Positions 1 to 7,846 of a stretch of 43,972 nt of DNA are shown in pieces; the first letter of the stretch is position 1, and each line of letters opens with the position of its first letter. The position numbers were made by a program, and so were the translations under genes. Location: assembly GCA_013044465.1 (NCBI GenBank), contig JABEUL010000223.1, positions 1-43,972 on the forward strand, written 5' to 3'. The notes under the pieces were generated by a model that ran no database searches, was not told the DNA's origin, and was given only the letters and a program-made list of their open reading frames with translations. This DNA is from Acidimicrobiales bacterium (GTDB lineage Bacteria; Actinomycetota; Acidimicrobiia; Acidimicrobiales; JABEUL01).

Positions 1-382
1 TAATAACTATGGAATCAAGTTCTGCGGCATCGGCGCACTAATGACTCGTGCAGTTTATAATTCGCCTCAATGTATTTGCTTGGGGTCCTAATAAAATAGA
101 GGCTTTGTCTAAGCTAAGTCCATAGAAGCTTAAAAAACTTTGTAAGCGTGCTATTGGTGGCGGCAATAGCATTCGGAATATTTACAGGTGTATTAATTGA
201 TCGCACGACACGTCAACAGTCTTTTCCCATACAAAATCTGGCAATTGCCATAGCAAGTAGTTTTCCCCAGGCCTCTCTTCAAAGCGCAACTTGGGTCGGC
301 ACTAATATCGTAAAAGTCACTCAAACATCCTTGCGGCTGGCATTGCGCTAATCCAGGAAACATCTACTTGGAGAAACTCCAG
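1..382. other. Window-edge stretch without a convincing gene
   Basis: No recognisable gene. On the + strand one frame is open from base 2 to a TAA at 89-91 and could be the tail of a gene that starts before the window, but the 29 residues match nothing I know. A GTG-started frame at 148-351 (67 residues) begins with a hydrophobic segment like a signal peptide or single membrane helix, then a polar tail. It has no Shine-Dalgarno site and no recognisable family. Either could be chance. Confidence 0.2.
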
Positions 383-1879
383 TTATTTCTTAGTTGGCTC
401 CAAGTATTTATTTGGATCACTTCCGAATGAGTCGGCACAACTCTGATTGCAGAAATAGTAAGTAGTTCCCTCGTGATCAACTGTCGGAGTCGTATCTGTT
501 GGGCTAACCGTCATTTTGCAGACCGGGTCTATGAATTCCCCGCTCATCTCTGCTCCTTGGTTTGCCTCACCACTGCTTTTCTTTCCAAATAGTTTCATCT
601 GCTTTCCTTCCGTTAAATATTCATTAGGGGACTTATCGAATTTCTCTTTGCAGCGATCTGAGCAAAAATAAACGTACTCATCGTCATACCTTGATTTAGC
701 AGGCGCCATAGCTGTCTCAACCTGCATTCCACAGACAGGATCAAGAGCATATGCGCCTCCTCCTCCGAGTTTGTGCTGGTTCCTATACAAGTAATACAAA
801 CCTGCGAACATTATGAGGAACAAAATATTTAAATACGTTGTGTAGTTCCAAGAAAAGCTAGCCGAAAGGACAGTATTTGATTTCTCCGTTGGAATCAAAT
901 TAGCTGCTTTGAATATATATTGAGTTATTAACCCCGCCAATGACATCACTAGCCAAAAACTTCCAAGCATTTTCAGCATTGTCTTTGTGCCGTAATACTT
1001 TCTGTAGATCAAAAGCAATGGAGTTGAAATCAAATCTGCAAATATGAAAGAAACTACTCCACCAAAAGAGATTCCCCCAACCCACAGTGCAGCAGCCAAA
1101 GGAATATTGCCAATTGAGCACACAAAGCTTATTACGGCAATAAAGGGTCCAATTAGTGCATTTTCAATATCAGTATATCCACCATGCCCCCGCAAAAACA
1201 GTGCACTCCAAACATGGTGTGGAACGAGTGCGGCTAAAAACCCGGCAATGGTATATCCAATTAGAAGCTCTCTTTTAAGCATTGTTAGATCAGCCATCGC
1301 GTAAGAAGCAGCATCGGACCAACCAGCCAGAGTATTTGCTCGGCTTTTTATGGGTTCTTGTTGCGAGTGATCTACTTGGCAGGAAGCTGCTTCATCATGA
1401 GAAGTTGATGTGAGCTTAAGTCGTATTGAATCCATAGTCTTGCTTTTGAAAACGAGAGGACCAATAACGGCAAAAATTCCAATCATGATCAAGCCGCCAA
1501 TAAATTCGCTTGCAGCAAACTGCCAGCCAATCAAGACAATAAGGACAATTCCGAGTTCAATTACTAAGTTAGTGGAGGCAAACATAAAAACCATTGACGA
1601 TACATAGTCGGCACCTCTTGAAAAGAGTGTCTTGGCCATTGCCGATGCTGCATAGGAGCACGATGACGAGACCATTCCGAACCCAGATGCCCGGGCAATG
1701 TGCGCTGGGGTGTGTTTCCCGAGCTTTTTCTCAAGTGCTTCTCTCGAGACAAATGCCTGAACAGCTCCTGATAATGAAAAGCCAAGGACTAATGGCCAAA
1801 GTGTTTCCCAAAACATGTAAAGTGCTTCTCTAAAACCTCTGCCAAGTTCGACGAGGAGATACGGAACTGTGGCAATCAC
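383..1879 (-). CDS. DUF318/ArsP-type metal permease with two C-terminal YHS domains
   Basis: Polytopic membrane permease of 498 residues. Residues 1 to about 370 hold hydrophobic helices and the family signature with SSSCSYAA near residue 52 followed by MVFMFASTNLVIELGI, typical of the DUF318/ArsP_1 permease family. Two YHS domains follow, at about 377-422 (DPVCGM ... YFCSDRCKEKF) and 449-495 (DPVCKM ... YFCNQSCADSF). YHS domains are small metal-binding modules of metal transporters. The GTG start overlaps the csoR stop by 4 nt (GTGA), so the two are translationally coupled. Because a CsoR repressor controls the unit, copper(I) or a related soft metal is the likely substrate. This is inference: other family members have been linked to organoarsenicals. 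Confidence 0.85.
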   Translation of the reverse strand: MIATVPYLLVELGRGFREALYMFWETLWPLVLGFSLSGAVQAFVSREALEKKLGKHTPAHIARASGFGMVSSSCSYAASAMAKTLFSRGADYVSSMVFMFASTNLVIELGIVLIVLIGWQFAASEFIGGLIMIGIFAVIGPLVFKSKTMDSIRLKLTSTSHDEAASCQVDHSQQEPIKSRANTLAGWSDAASYAMADLTMLKRELLIGYTIAGFLAALVPHHVWSALFLRGHGGYTDIENALIGPFIAVISFVCSIGNIPLAAALWVGGISFGGVVSFIFADLISTPLLLIYRKYYGTKTMLKMLGSFWLVMSLAGLITQYIFKAANLIPTEKSNTVLSASFSWNYTTYLNILFLIMFAGLYYLYRNQHKLGGGGAYALDPVCGMQVETAMAPAKSRYDDEYVYFCSDRCKEKFDKSPNEYLTEGKQMKLFGKKSSGEANQGAEMSGEFIDPVCKMTVSPTDTTPTVDHEGTTYYFCNQSCADSFGSDPNKYLEPTKK

Positions 1880-2163
1880 GATTTGACCAGTCTCTCAATG
1901 GCCAAATAAGCCTCTTTTATTTTTAGATCCGCTTCATATCCTCCGTCTTTGATTGCATTTGCTACGCAATGCGATAGGTGATCTTCCATAAGTGCGAGTG
2001 CCACACCTTGAAGAGCTCTTGTGGCGGCACTAACTTGTTCGAGCACATCGATGCAGTATCGGTCATCATCCACCATCTTCTCGATACCTTTGACTTGCCC
2101 TTGGACTCGCCTGAGACGCTTAATTACTTTTGTCTTATTTTCGCTATAACCGGGGTGATCCAT
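1876..2163 (-). CDS. csoR: CsoR-family copper-sensing repressor
   Basis: A 95-residue all-helical DUF156 (CsoR/RcnR) repressor. It opens with the family's basic helix (KRLRRVQGQVKGIEKM) and carries Cys37, His62 and Cys66, the C-H-C set that binds Cu(I) in CsoR proteins and separates them from the formaldehyde-sensing FrmR branch. The ATG start at 2163 has a GGAGG site at 2169-2173. It is the first gene of a two-gene unit with the YHS permease and almost certainly represses itself through the inverted repeat about 30 nt upstream, releasing DNA when metal is bound. Family is secure; the exact metal is inferred from the three ligands. Confidence 0.92.
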   Translation of the reverse strand: MDHPGYSENKTKVIKRLRRVQGQVKGIEKMVDDDRYCIDVLEQVSAATRALQGVALALMEDHLSHCVANAIKDGGYEADLKIKEAYLAIERLVKS

Positions 2164-2192
2164 TTAAACCTCCGAGGATATCCTAGTACATC

Positions 2193-2209
2193 ATACCCCT
2201 ATAGGGTAT
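2193..2209 (-). promoter_or_regulatory. CsoR-type operator upstream of csoR
   Basis: Perfect inverted repeat ATACCC-N5-GGGTAT, which is the usual form of CsoR binding sites. It lies 30 nt before the csoR start codon, where it would cover the promoter -10 region. This supports metal-responsive autorepression of csoR and the permease. Confidence 0.8.
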
Positions 2210-2274
2210 AGGACCTAAGTCACAAAGTGAGATTAAAAATGACAGATATTAGGTGGATCAGATTGAGCACTATT

Positions 2275-3075
2275 TCATACAAGTGCGAATGATCTCATCG
2301 ATAACGATCCTGCATCATAGCCTTCGCAGATAGTAACTACTTTGTCAGACCGAGACCCTGCACCCATGTTGTAGAGAAGTGGATAGTAGTGATCAGGAGT
2401 GGGTGCTGAGAGCTTTCCATGTGGGAGTTCTAGATAGTTGACGAGATAGCTCTTATCAAAGTCCTTTACTGCCGCCTTTACCTCCAAGTCAAATTTCTCA
2501 TTCCAGTCGTATGGATGGTCGAAACCTATATCAAATCGAGCCAGACCAAGATTGTGAACAATATTTCCACTTCCCAAAATGAGCACTCCTTCACTTCGAA
2601 GTGGAGTGAGCATCTCGCCGAGCTTCCAGTGGAAGTCAGGTGGCTTGGTCGCATCAATTGACAACTGCACAACAGGGACGTCGGCTTCTTTAAATGTGTG
2701 AACTAATACAGACCAAGTGCCGTGATCTAGTCCCCATTTGTTATCACTTTCAACCGGAGTATCCCCTAACAGTTCAATAACTCTTGAACCCAATGCTTTT
2801 GACCCTGGAGCCTCGTATTGTATTCGGTAGAGTTCACCTGGGAAGCCACCGAAATCATGAATTGTTCTTGGGTGGTCCATCACAGTGACTGCGCTCATTG
2901 TTGTAAACCAATGAGCAGAAACTGCCAGGATGGCTTTAGGTTTTGGAATGCTTAGAAAGAACTCGCTCCATGCCTCAGTCCAACGGTTGGGTTCAAGAAC
3001 AAACATTGGATTGCCGTGGCCAATAAATACAGAAGGCATTAAATTGTCTTGGCTTATTCCGGAATTTTCTGTCAT
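2275..3075 (-). CDS. LigB-type extradiol dioxygenase (YgiD/DODA family)
   Basis: A 266-residue class III extradiol dioxygenase of the YgiD/4,5-DOPA dioxygenase group. Visible motifs are FIGHGNPM near residue 17, SAHWFTT near 53, DHGTWS near 119 and GSGNIVHNLG near 168; the histidines in them are the expected metal ligands. Length fits the family (about 260-270). These enzymes open catechol-type rings, but many bacterial members have no known substrate. It lies 39 nt downstream of meaA on the same strand and may be the last gene of the hbd-meaA unit. Function beyond the family is not clear from context. Confidence 0.85.
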   Translation of the reverse strand: MTENSGISQDNLMPSVFIGHGNPMFVLEPNRWTEAWSEFFLSIPKPKAILAVSAHWFTTMSAVTVMDHPRTIHDFGGFPGELYRIQYEAPGSKALGSRVIELLGDTPVESDNKWGLDHGTWSVLVHTFKEADVPVVQLSIDATKPPDFHWKLGEMLTPLRSEGVLILGSGNIVHNLGLARFDIGFDHPYDWNEKFDLEVKAAVKDFDKSYLVNYLELPHGKLSAPTPDHYYPLLYNMGAGSRSDKVVTICEGYDAGSLSMRSFALV

Positions 3076-3114
3076 AACTTTAGTTAGAGTAGCAACCCGC
3101 TATCAATTTCCTGG

Positions 3115-5082
3115 TCACCTAGAGGATCGATTTTTAGAAACTATGTCTGCAATATCGGCCATGATTCTCCCAAGCTCGTAGTCTTTGGGGGTATAGACAG
3201 CACTGACGCCCTTCTTTTTAAGTATCTCAGCATCCTCGGGTGGAATGATCCCACCAACAACTACGGGAACTTCAACCTTTAGTTCTCTAAGTTTTTCCAA
3301 AACTTCGGGCACTAATTCAAGATGTGATCCAGAGAGTATTGAAAGTCCGATTACTTCCACATCCTCATCTCTGGCAGCGGTTGCAATCTCTTCTGGGGTT
3401 AAGCGGATTCCCTGGTAGATCACTTCGAATCCGGCATCTCTTGCAGCAACTGCAATCTGTTCCGCTCCATTTGAATGACCATCAAGACCAGGTTTGGCTA
3501 CCAAAATCTTAGGAGGGGGACCACCGTTTGCTTTGAGCTCAGCAATTTTCTCACGAGCTAGGTTCAACTCTTTGCCATGATGCCCAATTGCCCCACCAAC
3601 TCCCGTTGGAGCACGGTACTCTCCAAATACTTCCCTCAGTGTATTTGCCCATTCACCTGTAGTTCCACCTGCCTTAGCGAGTGCAATTGTTGGGGGCATG
3701 ATGTTAATATTTGGATTTTTTGCCGCTTCTTTAAGATCTTCTATGGCCTTGGCTACAGCTATTTGATCCCTTGATGCCTTCCACTTTGAAAGGTCATCGA
3801 TTAACTCCTTTTCGACCTTTGGATCAACTTTAAGGATGGCCTCACCGCTCGATTCCTCATCTACAAGTGGTGATTGAGCGCTTTCTTGGAACACATTTAC
3901 ACCAATGACCTTTAGATCTCCAGTCTCAATTTTTCTGGTCCGGTCTGCTTGAGATCTAACTAATCGCGACTTGAGCTCATCGATAGCCTCAAATGCGCCA
4001 CCCATGCCGAGAACTTCGTCGAGTTCACTCTGGGCCTCTTCGATGAGTTGGTTGGTCTTGGATTCCATTACTTTGGAACCTTCAAAAATATCATCGTATT
4101 CCAACAGGTCAGTTTCAAAAGCAAGCACCTGCTGTATCCGAAGTGACCACTGTTGATCCCATGGACGGGGAAGACCTAGTGCTTCATTCCAGGCTGGTAA
4201 TTGAATGGCCCTTGCTCTCGCGTCTTTTGAAAGTGTCACCCCAAGAGTCTCTAAAACAATTCTTTGGATATTATTCTCTGGTTGGGCTTCTGTGAGACCC
4301 AGTGAATTAACCTGCACTCCGTACCTAAATCGCCTGAGGGTGTGGTCTTTAACCTGGTATCTCTCACTCGTAATTTTGTCCCAAAGAGAAGTAAAAGCTC
4401 GCATCTTACAAGTCTCTTCAATAAACCTGATTCCGGCATTTACAAAAAAAGATATTCGACCCACAACTTCAGGGAAAAGATCTGGATCTATTTGTCCAGA
4501 GTCTCTAACAGCATCAAGTACCCCTATTGCAGTTGCTAGTGAGTATGCTATTTCTTGAACAGGGGTGGCACCTGCTTCTTGGAGATGGTAGGAGCAAACG
4601 TTAATAGGATTCCACTTGGGAACATTTTTGACTGTGTATACAACCATATCCACGATAAGCCTTCTTGAATGCTCTGGAGGAAATATGAAAGTTCCGCGAG
4701 AAAGATACTCTTTGACTATGTCATTCTGGGTGGTTCCAGACAAGACATCAGGATCTACTCCTTGATCGATGGCATTTGCAATGTAGAGTCCGAGTAACCA
4801 TGCAGCAGTGGCATTAATTGTCATTGAAGTGTTCATCTCGCCGACTGGAATTTGGTCCATTAGCTCTCTCATGTGGCCCAAGTGAACTACAGGCACCCCC
4901 ACTTTGCCGACTTCACCGGCTGCCCTTTTGTCATCGGGATCGTATCCAATCTGAGTTGGCAGATCGAATGCTATAGAGAGTCCTGTTTGACCCTTGGCCA
5001 GGTTAGTTCGGTAAAGCTCATTTGAAGCTTTGGCTGATGAGTGACCTGAATAGGTTCTCATTACCCAAGGTCGATCCGGCAT
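3115..5082 (-). CDS. meaA: MeaA-like coenzyme-B12 acyl-CoA mutase (ethylmalonyl-CoA mutase type)
   Basis: A 655-residue single-chain adenosylcobalamin-dependent acyl-CoA mutase. The N-terminal part is the substrate-binding barrel, with the stretches GLSIAFDLPTQIGYD and MNTSMTINATAAWLL and the WNPINVCSYHLQEAGAT motif. The last ~130 residues are the B12-binding domain with the DGHSNG form of DxHxxG, whose His coordinates cobalt. The overall pattern resembles MeaA/ethylmalonyl-CoA mutase more than the two-subunit methylmalonyl-CoA mutase; the substrate is inferred from this resemblance. The start is 5 nt after the hbd stop with an AGG site in hbd's tail, so the two are cotranscribed. Pairing with a 3-hydroxyacyl-CoA dehydrogenase fits C4/C5 acyl-CoA metabolism. 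Confidence 0.88.
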   Translation of the reverse strand: MPDRPWVMRTYSGHSSAKASNELYRTNLAKGQTGLSIAFDLPTQIGYDPDDKRAAGEVGKVGVPVVHLGHMRELMDQIPVGEMNTSMTINATAAWLLGLYIANAIDQGVDPDVLSGTTQNDIVKEYLSRGTFIFPPEHSRRLIVDMVVYTVKNVPKWNPINVCSYHLQEAGATPVQEIAYSLATAIGVLDAVRDSGQIDPDLFPEVVGRISFFVNAGIRFIEETCKMRAFTSLWDKITSERYQVKDHTLRRFRYGVQVNSLGLTEAQPENNIQRIVLETLGVTLSKDARARAIQLPAWNEALGLPRPWDQQWSLRIQQVLAFETDLLEYDDIFEGSKVMESKTNQLIEEAQSELDEVLGMGGAFEAIDELKSRLVRSQADRTRKIETGDLKVIGVNVFQESAQSPLVDEESSGEAILKVDPKVEKELIDDLSKWKASRDQIAVAKAIEDLKEAAKNPNINIMPPTIALAKAGGTTGEWANTLREVFGEYRAPTGVGGAIGHHGKELNLAREKIAELKANGGPPPKILVAKPGLDGHSNGAEQIAVAARDAGFEVIYQGIRLTPEEIATAARDEDVEVIGLSILSGSHLELVPEVLEKLRELKVEVPVVVGGIIPPEDAEILKKKGVSAVYTPKDYELGRIMADIADIVSKNRSSR

Positions 5083-5087
5083 GTTAC

Positions 5088-5942
5088 CTACTTTCTATAG
5101 CTGAAAAAGCCTTCTCCCGACTTTCTTCCCAAAAGCTCGGCAGAGACCATTCTTCTCAACAGTGGAACGGCGGCGTAATTGGGATCACGAAACTCTTGGT
5201 AGAGGGCATCCAAAATTGCCAACGAAGTGTCGAGACCAACGAGGTCAAGAAGAGCAAAAGGTCCCATAGGAAATCCGCATCCGCCTTTCATGGCTTCGTC
5301 AATATCCTCTTTGGAAGATACTCCTTGTTCATAAAGCCGAATTGCATTATTAAGGTAAGGGAACAAAAGGGCATTAACTATAAATCCTGCTTGATCCTTC
5401 ACTTCAACTGGGGTCTTCTCACAGGCCAAAGCAAACTCTTTAGCTATTGCAATAGTCTCGTCAGATGCTGTAATTGGGCGTACTATTTCGACGAGTTTCA
5501 TAACGGGTGCTGGATTGAAAAAGTGAATTCCACATACTCGATCTGGTCTCCCAGTTTCCATAGCCATTTCAACTACGGGAAGGGTAGAGGTGTTGGTTGC
5601 CAAGATGGTCTCTTCCTTGCAAGCCCTATCTAGCTCAGTGAAAAGGTGTTTTTTCACAGCCAGATCCTCAACGACCGATTCGATAACTATGTCACAGTTA
5701 GAAAGTGCACCAATATCTGAAGTTGCACTCACCCTAGCTAGTGCATTATCTCGCTCATCTGCAGTAATTTTTTCCTTCTCTACCTGCCTATTTAGCGATT
5801 TCTCCATATTTGCAACCATTGCATTAGCCGTAGCTTCTGACCTTGACCTAAGTATTACTTCAAAGTTGTGAATAGCTGCAGCTTCAGCTATTCCAGAACC
5901 CATAATTCCACTGCCGACAATTCCTATACTTTTAATTGACAT
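5088..5942 (-). CDS. hbd: 3-hydroxybutyryl-CoA dehydrogenase
   Basis: A 284-residue 3-hydroxyacyl-CoA dehydrogenase that interconverts 3-hydroxybutyryl-CoA and acetoacetyl-CoA with NAD(P). The Rossmann motif GIVGSGIMGSGIAEAA is at the N-terminus, and CGIHFFNPAPVMKLVEIV carries the catalytic His. The C-terminal domain has KDQAGFIVNALLFPYLN. The reading frame is open upstream to 6161, but the extra 73 residues are low-complexity, antisense to the neighbouring gene and precede the Rossmann fold, so I start at ATG 5942. There is no Shine-Dalgarno site; a TAACCT hexamer sits 7 nt upstream. First gene of a unit with meaA. Confidence 0.93.
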   Translation of the reverse strand: MSIKSIGIVGSGIMGSGIAEAAAIHNFEVILRSRSEATANAMVANMEKSLNRQVEKEKITADERDNALARVSATSDIGALSNCDIVIESVVEDLAVKKHLFTELDRACKEETILATNTSTLPVVEMAMETGRPDRVCGIHFFNPAPVMKLVEIVRPITASDETIAIAKEFALACEKTPVEVKDQAGFIVNALLFPYLNNAIRLYEQGVSSKEDIDEAMKGGCGFPMGPFALLDLVGLDTSLAILDALYQEFRDPNYAAVPLLRRMVSAELLGRKSGEGFFSYRK

Positions 5943-5949
5943 AAAGGCT

Positions 5950-5955
5950 AGGTTA
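5950..5955 (-). promoter_or_regulatory. Predicted -10 element, leaderless hbd mRNA
   Basis: TAACCT on the minus strand ends 7 nt before the ATG of hbd, and no Shine-Dalgarno site is present. Transcription would start at or next to the start codon. No clear -35 is seen. Confidence 0.45.
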
Positions 5956-6018
5956 CCCTGATTAGGCAGGTCTTCGCGCAATTTTTGTGGGTGCTGCAAA
6001 ATCCGCTGCGATTTCACG

Positions 6019-6024
6019 TATCTT
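6019..6024 (+). promoter_or_regulatory. Predicted -10 element, leaderless LCP gene mRNA
   Basis: TATCTT ends 6 nt before the GTG at 6031, which has no Shine-Dalgarno site. This placement supports the GTG over the in-frame ATG at 6076. Confidence 0.45.
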
Positions 6025-6030
6025 TGTATA

Positions 6031-7299
6031 GTGTCAAAAAAGCAAAAAGTGGACTCAAATCCAAGCTTAGAGACCATGGGTGGTGATTTTAAAATTGCCC
6101 GTCTTTCAAGAAAAGAAAGGCGCTCTAGGAAAAAGAAGAAAAAGTGGCTAAAGAGGCTCATTATTGCTCTTGTGTTACTCCTGCTTTTATCAGGTGGTTT
6201 AGTGGGCGGAAGCTACTATTATGCCAATTACCGCTTTGACCAGATAGTAAAGGTCCATATTGCTCATCTGACCCCAACTACAGCAGATGTGGGAGGGCCA
6301 TTCAATGTCCTTTTGATTGGTTCTGATTCAAGAGCATTTGTGAGCACACCAGGACAAGTTCAAGCTTTTGGAAGCCCTAACCAATATGGAGGTCAAAGGG
6401 CTGACGTAATAATTATTGCGCGAATTGATCCACGAACTCATCAGATATCAATGCTTTCTATTCCGAGAGACACGCTCGTTCCGATTGCCGGGACAAATGG
6501 CGATAACAAAATAAATGCTGCTTACAATAGCGGTCCTGATCAGTTGGTACAGACAATACAGCAAGACTTTGGAATACCGATAAATCATTACATCCAGATC
6601 AATTTCGAGGGCCTTTCAAATATGGTCAATGCATTGGGAGGTCTTCAGCTGAATTTTCCCATGAAGGTAAAGGACAATTATTCGGACCTAAATATCACCC
6701 AGACTGGCTGTCAGACAATCAACGGAAACCAAGCATTGGCTTTAGTTCGAAGTAGGCATCTTTACTATGAGACCTCAAATAGCCAGTGGCTATATGACGG
6801 CATGAGCGATTGGAGCAGAATCAGGCGCCAACACGCTTTTTTCAAAGCAGTAATTACTCAGGCAGAAGGGAATTTGACCGATCCATTTGCGCTAAATAAC
6901 TTCATTGGATCTGCGGTTAAGAACCTGCAAATTGACGATACTTTCTCTGAGTCAAAGATTTTTTCTTTGGCACAAGAGTTTCATAGCTTTCCCTACAATG
7001 CTCTTCAAACTTTAGTGTTGCCAACTACTAGTTATGGAACTTCAAGTACCTATCTTCGCCCGGCCCAGCCCTATGCCAGTCAAGTAATAACGGACTTTAT
7101 GAATTTGGCTGCGCCAAGTACGACTACAACCACCACTGGCTCACCTACTAGTTCAGTGCCAAATTCAACTTCAACCACTGTTTTACCAACCACTACAACA
7201 ACACTTCCACTTGCAACAGGTGAAACGGCTCCTGCAAATCAAGTTGTATTGGACACTCCTCAATCAATGCCAGAGCCCTGGAATCCAGTTCCTTGCTAG
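6031..7299 (+). CDS. LytR-CpsA-Psr (LCP) family cell-wall glycopolymer ligase
   Basis: A 422-residue LCP protein. A strongly basic cytoplasmic N-terminus (five Lys in a row at about 34-38) precedes one membrane helix at about 42-60, giving an extracellular enzyme. The LCP domain spans about 92-320 and shows NVLLIGSDSR, DVIIIARIDP, SIPRDTLVPI, NKINAAYNSG and a late DWSRIRRQHAFF motif; the acidic and arginine residues bind the polyprenyl-pyrophosphate head group in known members. These enzymes transfer arabinogalactan or teichoic-type polymers to peptidoglycan. The C-terminus is a Thr/Ser-rich linker (about 365-405), likely wall-spanning or glycosylated. An ATG at 6076 is an alternative start. 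Divergent from hbd, convergent with the Nudix gene. Confidence 0.92.
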   Translation: MSKKQKVDSNPSLETMGGDFKIARLSRKERRSRKKKKKWLKRLIIALVLLLLLSGGLVGGSYYYANYRFDQIVKVHIAHLTPTTADVGGPFNVLLIGSDSRAFVSTPGQVQAFGSPNQYGGQRADVIIIARIDPRTHQISMLSIPRDTLVPIAGTNGDNKINAAYNSGPDQLVQTIQQDFGIPINHYIQINFEGLSNMVNALGGLQLNFPMKVKDNYSDLNITQTGCQTINGNQALALVRSRHLYYETSNSQWLYDGMSDWSRIRRQHAFFKAVITQAEGNLTDPFALNNFIGSAVKNLQIDDTFSESKIFSLAQEFHSFPYNALQTLVLPTTSYGTSSTYLRPAQPYASQVITDFMNLAAPSTTTTTTGSPTSSVPNSTSTTVLPTTTTTLPLATGETAPANQVVLDTPQSMPEPWNPVPC

Positions 7300-7761
7300 T
7301 TAAGCCTTAATTTCGAGCTTTTCCAGAACCAATTTGACTGCCAAATTATGGTCAAATGCGAGCTCAGGCAGTGAATTGATGTCGAACCAAGCCAGACTTT
7401 TAGCGTCATCTCCAGCTCTGGCTTTAAGATCTCCAGACACCGAAGCCCCGTAGAGTGCAGTAATGATTCGACCCCTGGGATCTCGTTCAGGACTGTCTAG
7501 GTGTGCAACAAATACCAACTCAGAAGGAATTAGTGAGACATTGGTCTCTTCGAAGAGTTCCCTTACAGCGGTTTCAATTAAGGTTTCTCCATCTTCGACG
7601 AAACCCCCAGGGAGTGCATAAAAACCCTGGTAGGGATTATTTCTTCTCTCTACTAATAGGATTTGGTGGCCGTTAGATGTTGATCTTATGACCCCAACAT
7701 CGCAGGCCATGGACAGGACCGGGGGTTTCCAATTTGTCGGATCAAAGGGTAGATTTTCCAT
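7300..7761 (-). CDS. NUDIX hydrolase
   Basis: A 153-residue Nudix hydrolase. The Nudix box GX5EX7REUXEEXGU is present as GGFVEDGETLIETAVRELFEET at about residues 51-72, with Asn instead of the final Gly; its glutamates bind Mg2+. The preceding NNPYQGFYALPGG resembles ADP-ribose pyrophosphatase-type members, but the substrate cannot be read from sequence. The start at 7761 is supported by a GAGGAG site 7 nt upstream. Its stop codon abuts the stop codon of the convergent LCP gene with no base between. Confidence 0.9.
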   Translation of the reverse strand: MENLPFDPTNWKPPVLSMACDVGVIRSTSNGHQILLVERRNNPYQGFYALPGGFVEDGETLIETAVRELFEETNVSLIPSELVFVAHLDSPERDPRGRIITALYGASVSGDLKARAGDDAKSLAWFDINSLPELAFDHNLAVKLVLEKLEIKA

Positions 7762-7832
7762 TTATTTCTCCTCTAAAGGATAATCGTTTGTAATTATTGC
7801 AAGACCTAAGTAACAAACGACTTAATTTCAGC

Positions 7833-7838
7833 TATGGT
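7833..7838 (+). promoter_or_regulatory. Predicted -10 element, leaderless NlpC/P60 gene mRNA
   Basis: TATGGT ends 8 nt before the ATG at 7847; no Shine-Dalgarno site lies between them. One of several genes here with this arrangement. Confidence 0.35.
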
Positions 7839-7846
7839 AATTAGAT

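Noticed and set aside
5022..5633. A 203-residue plus-strand frame
   Set aside because: It is antisense to hbd and meaA, both clear genes, and resembles no protein.
5943..6161. N-terminal extension of the 3-hydroxybutyryl-CoA dehydrogenase frame
   Set aside because: The Phe-rich stretch is the antisense of the poly-lysine region of the LCP gene and precedes the Rossmann motif, so it is not coding.
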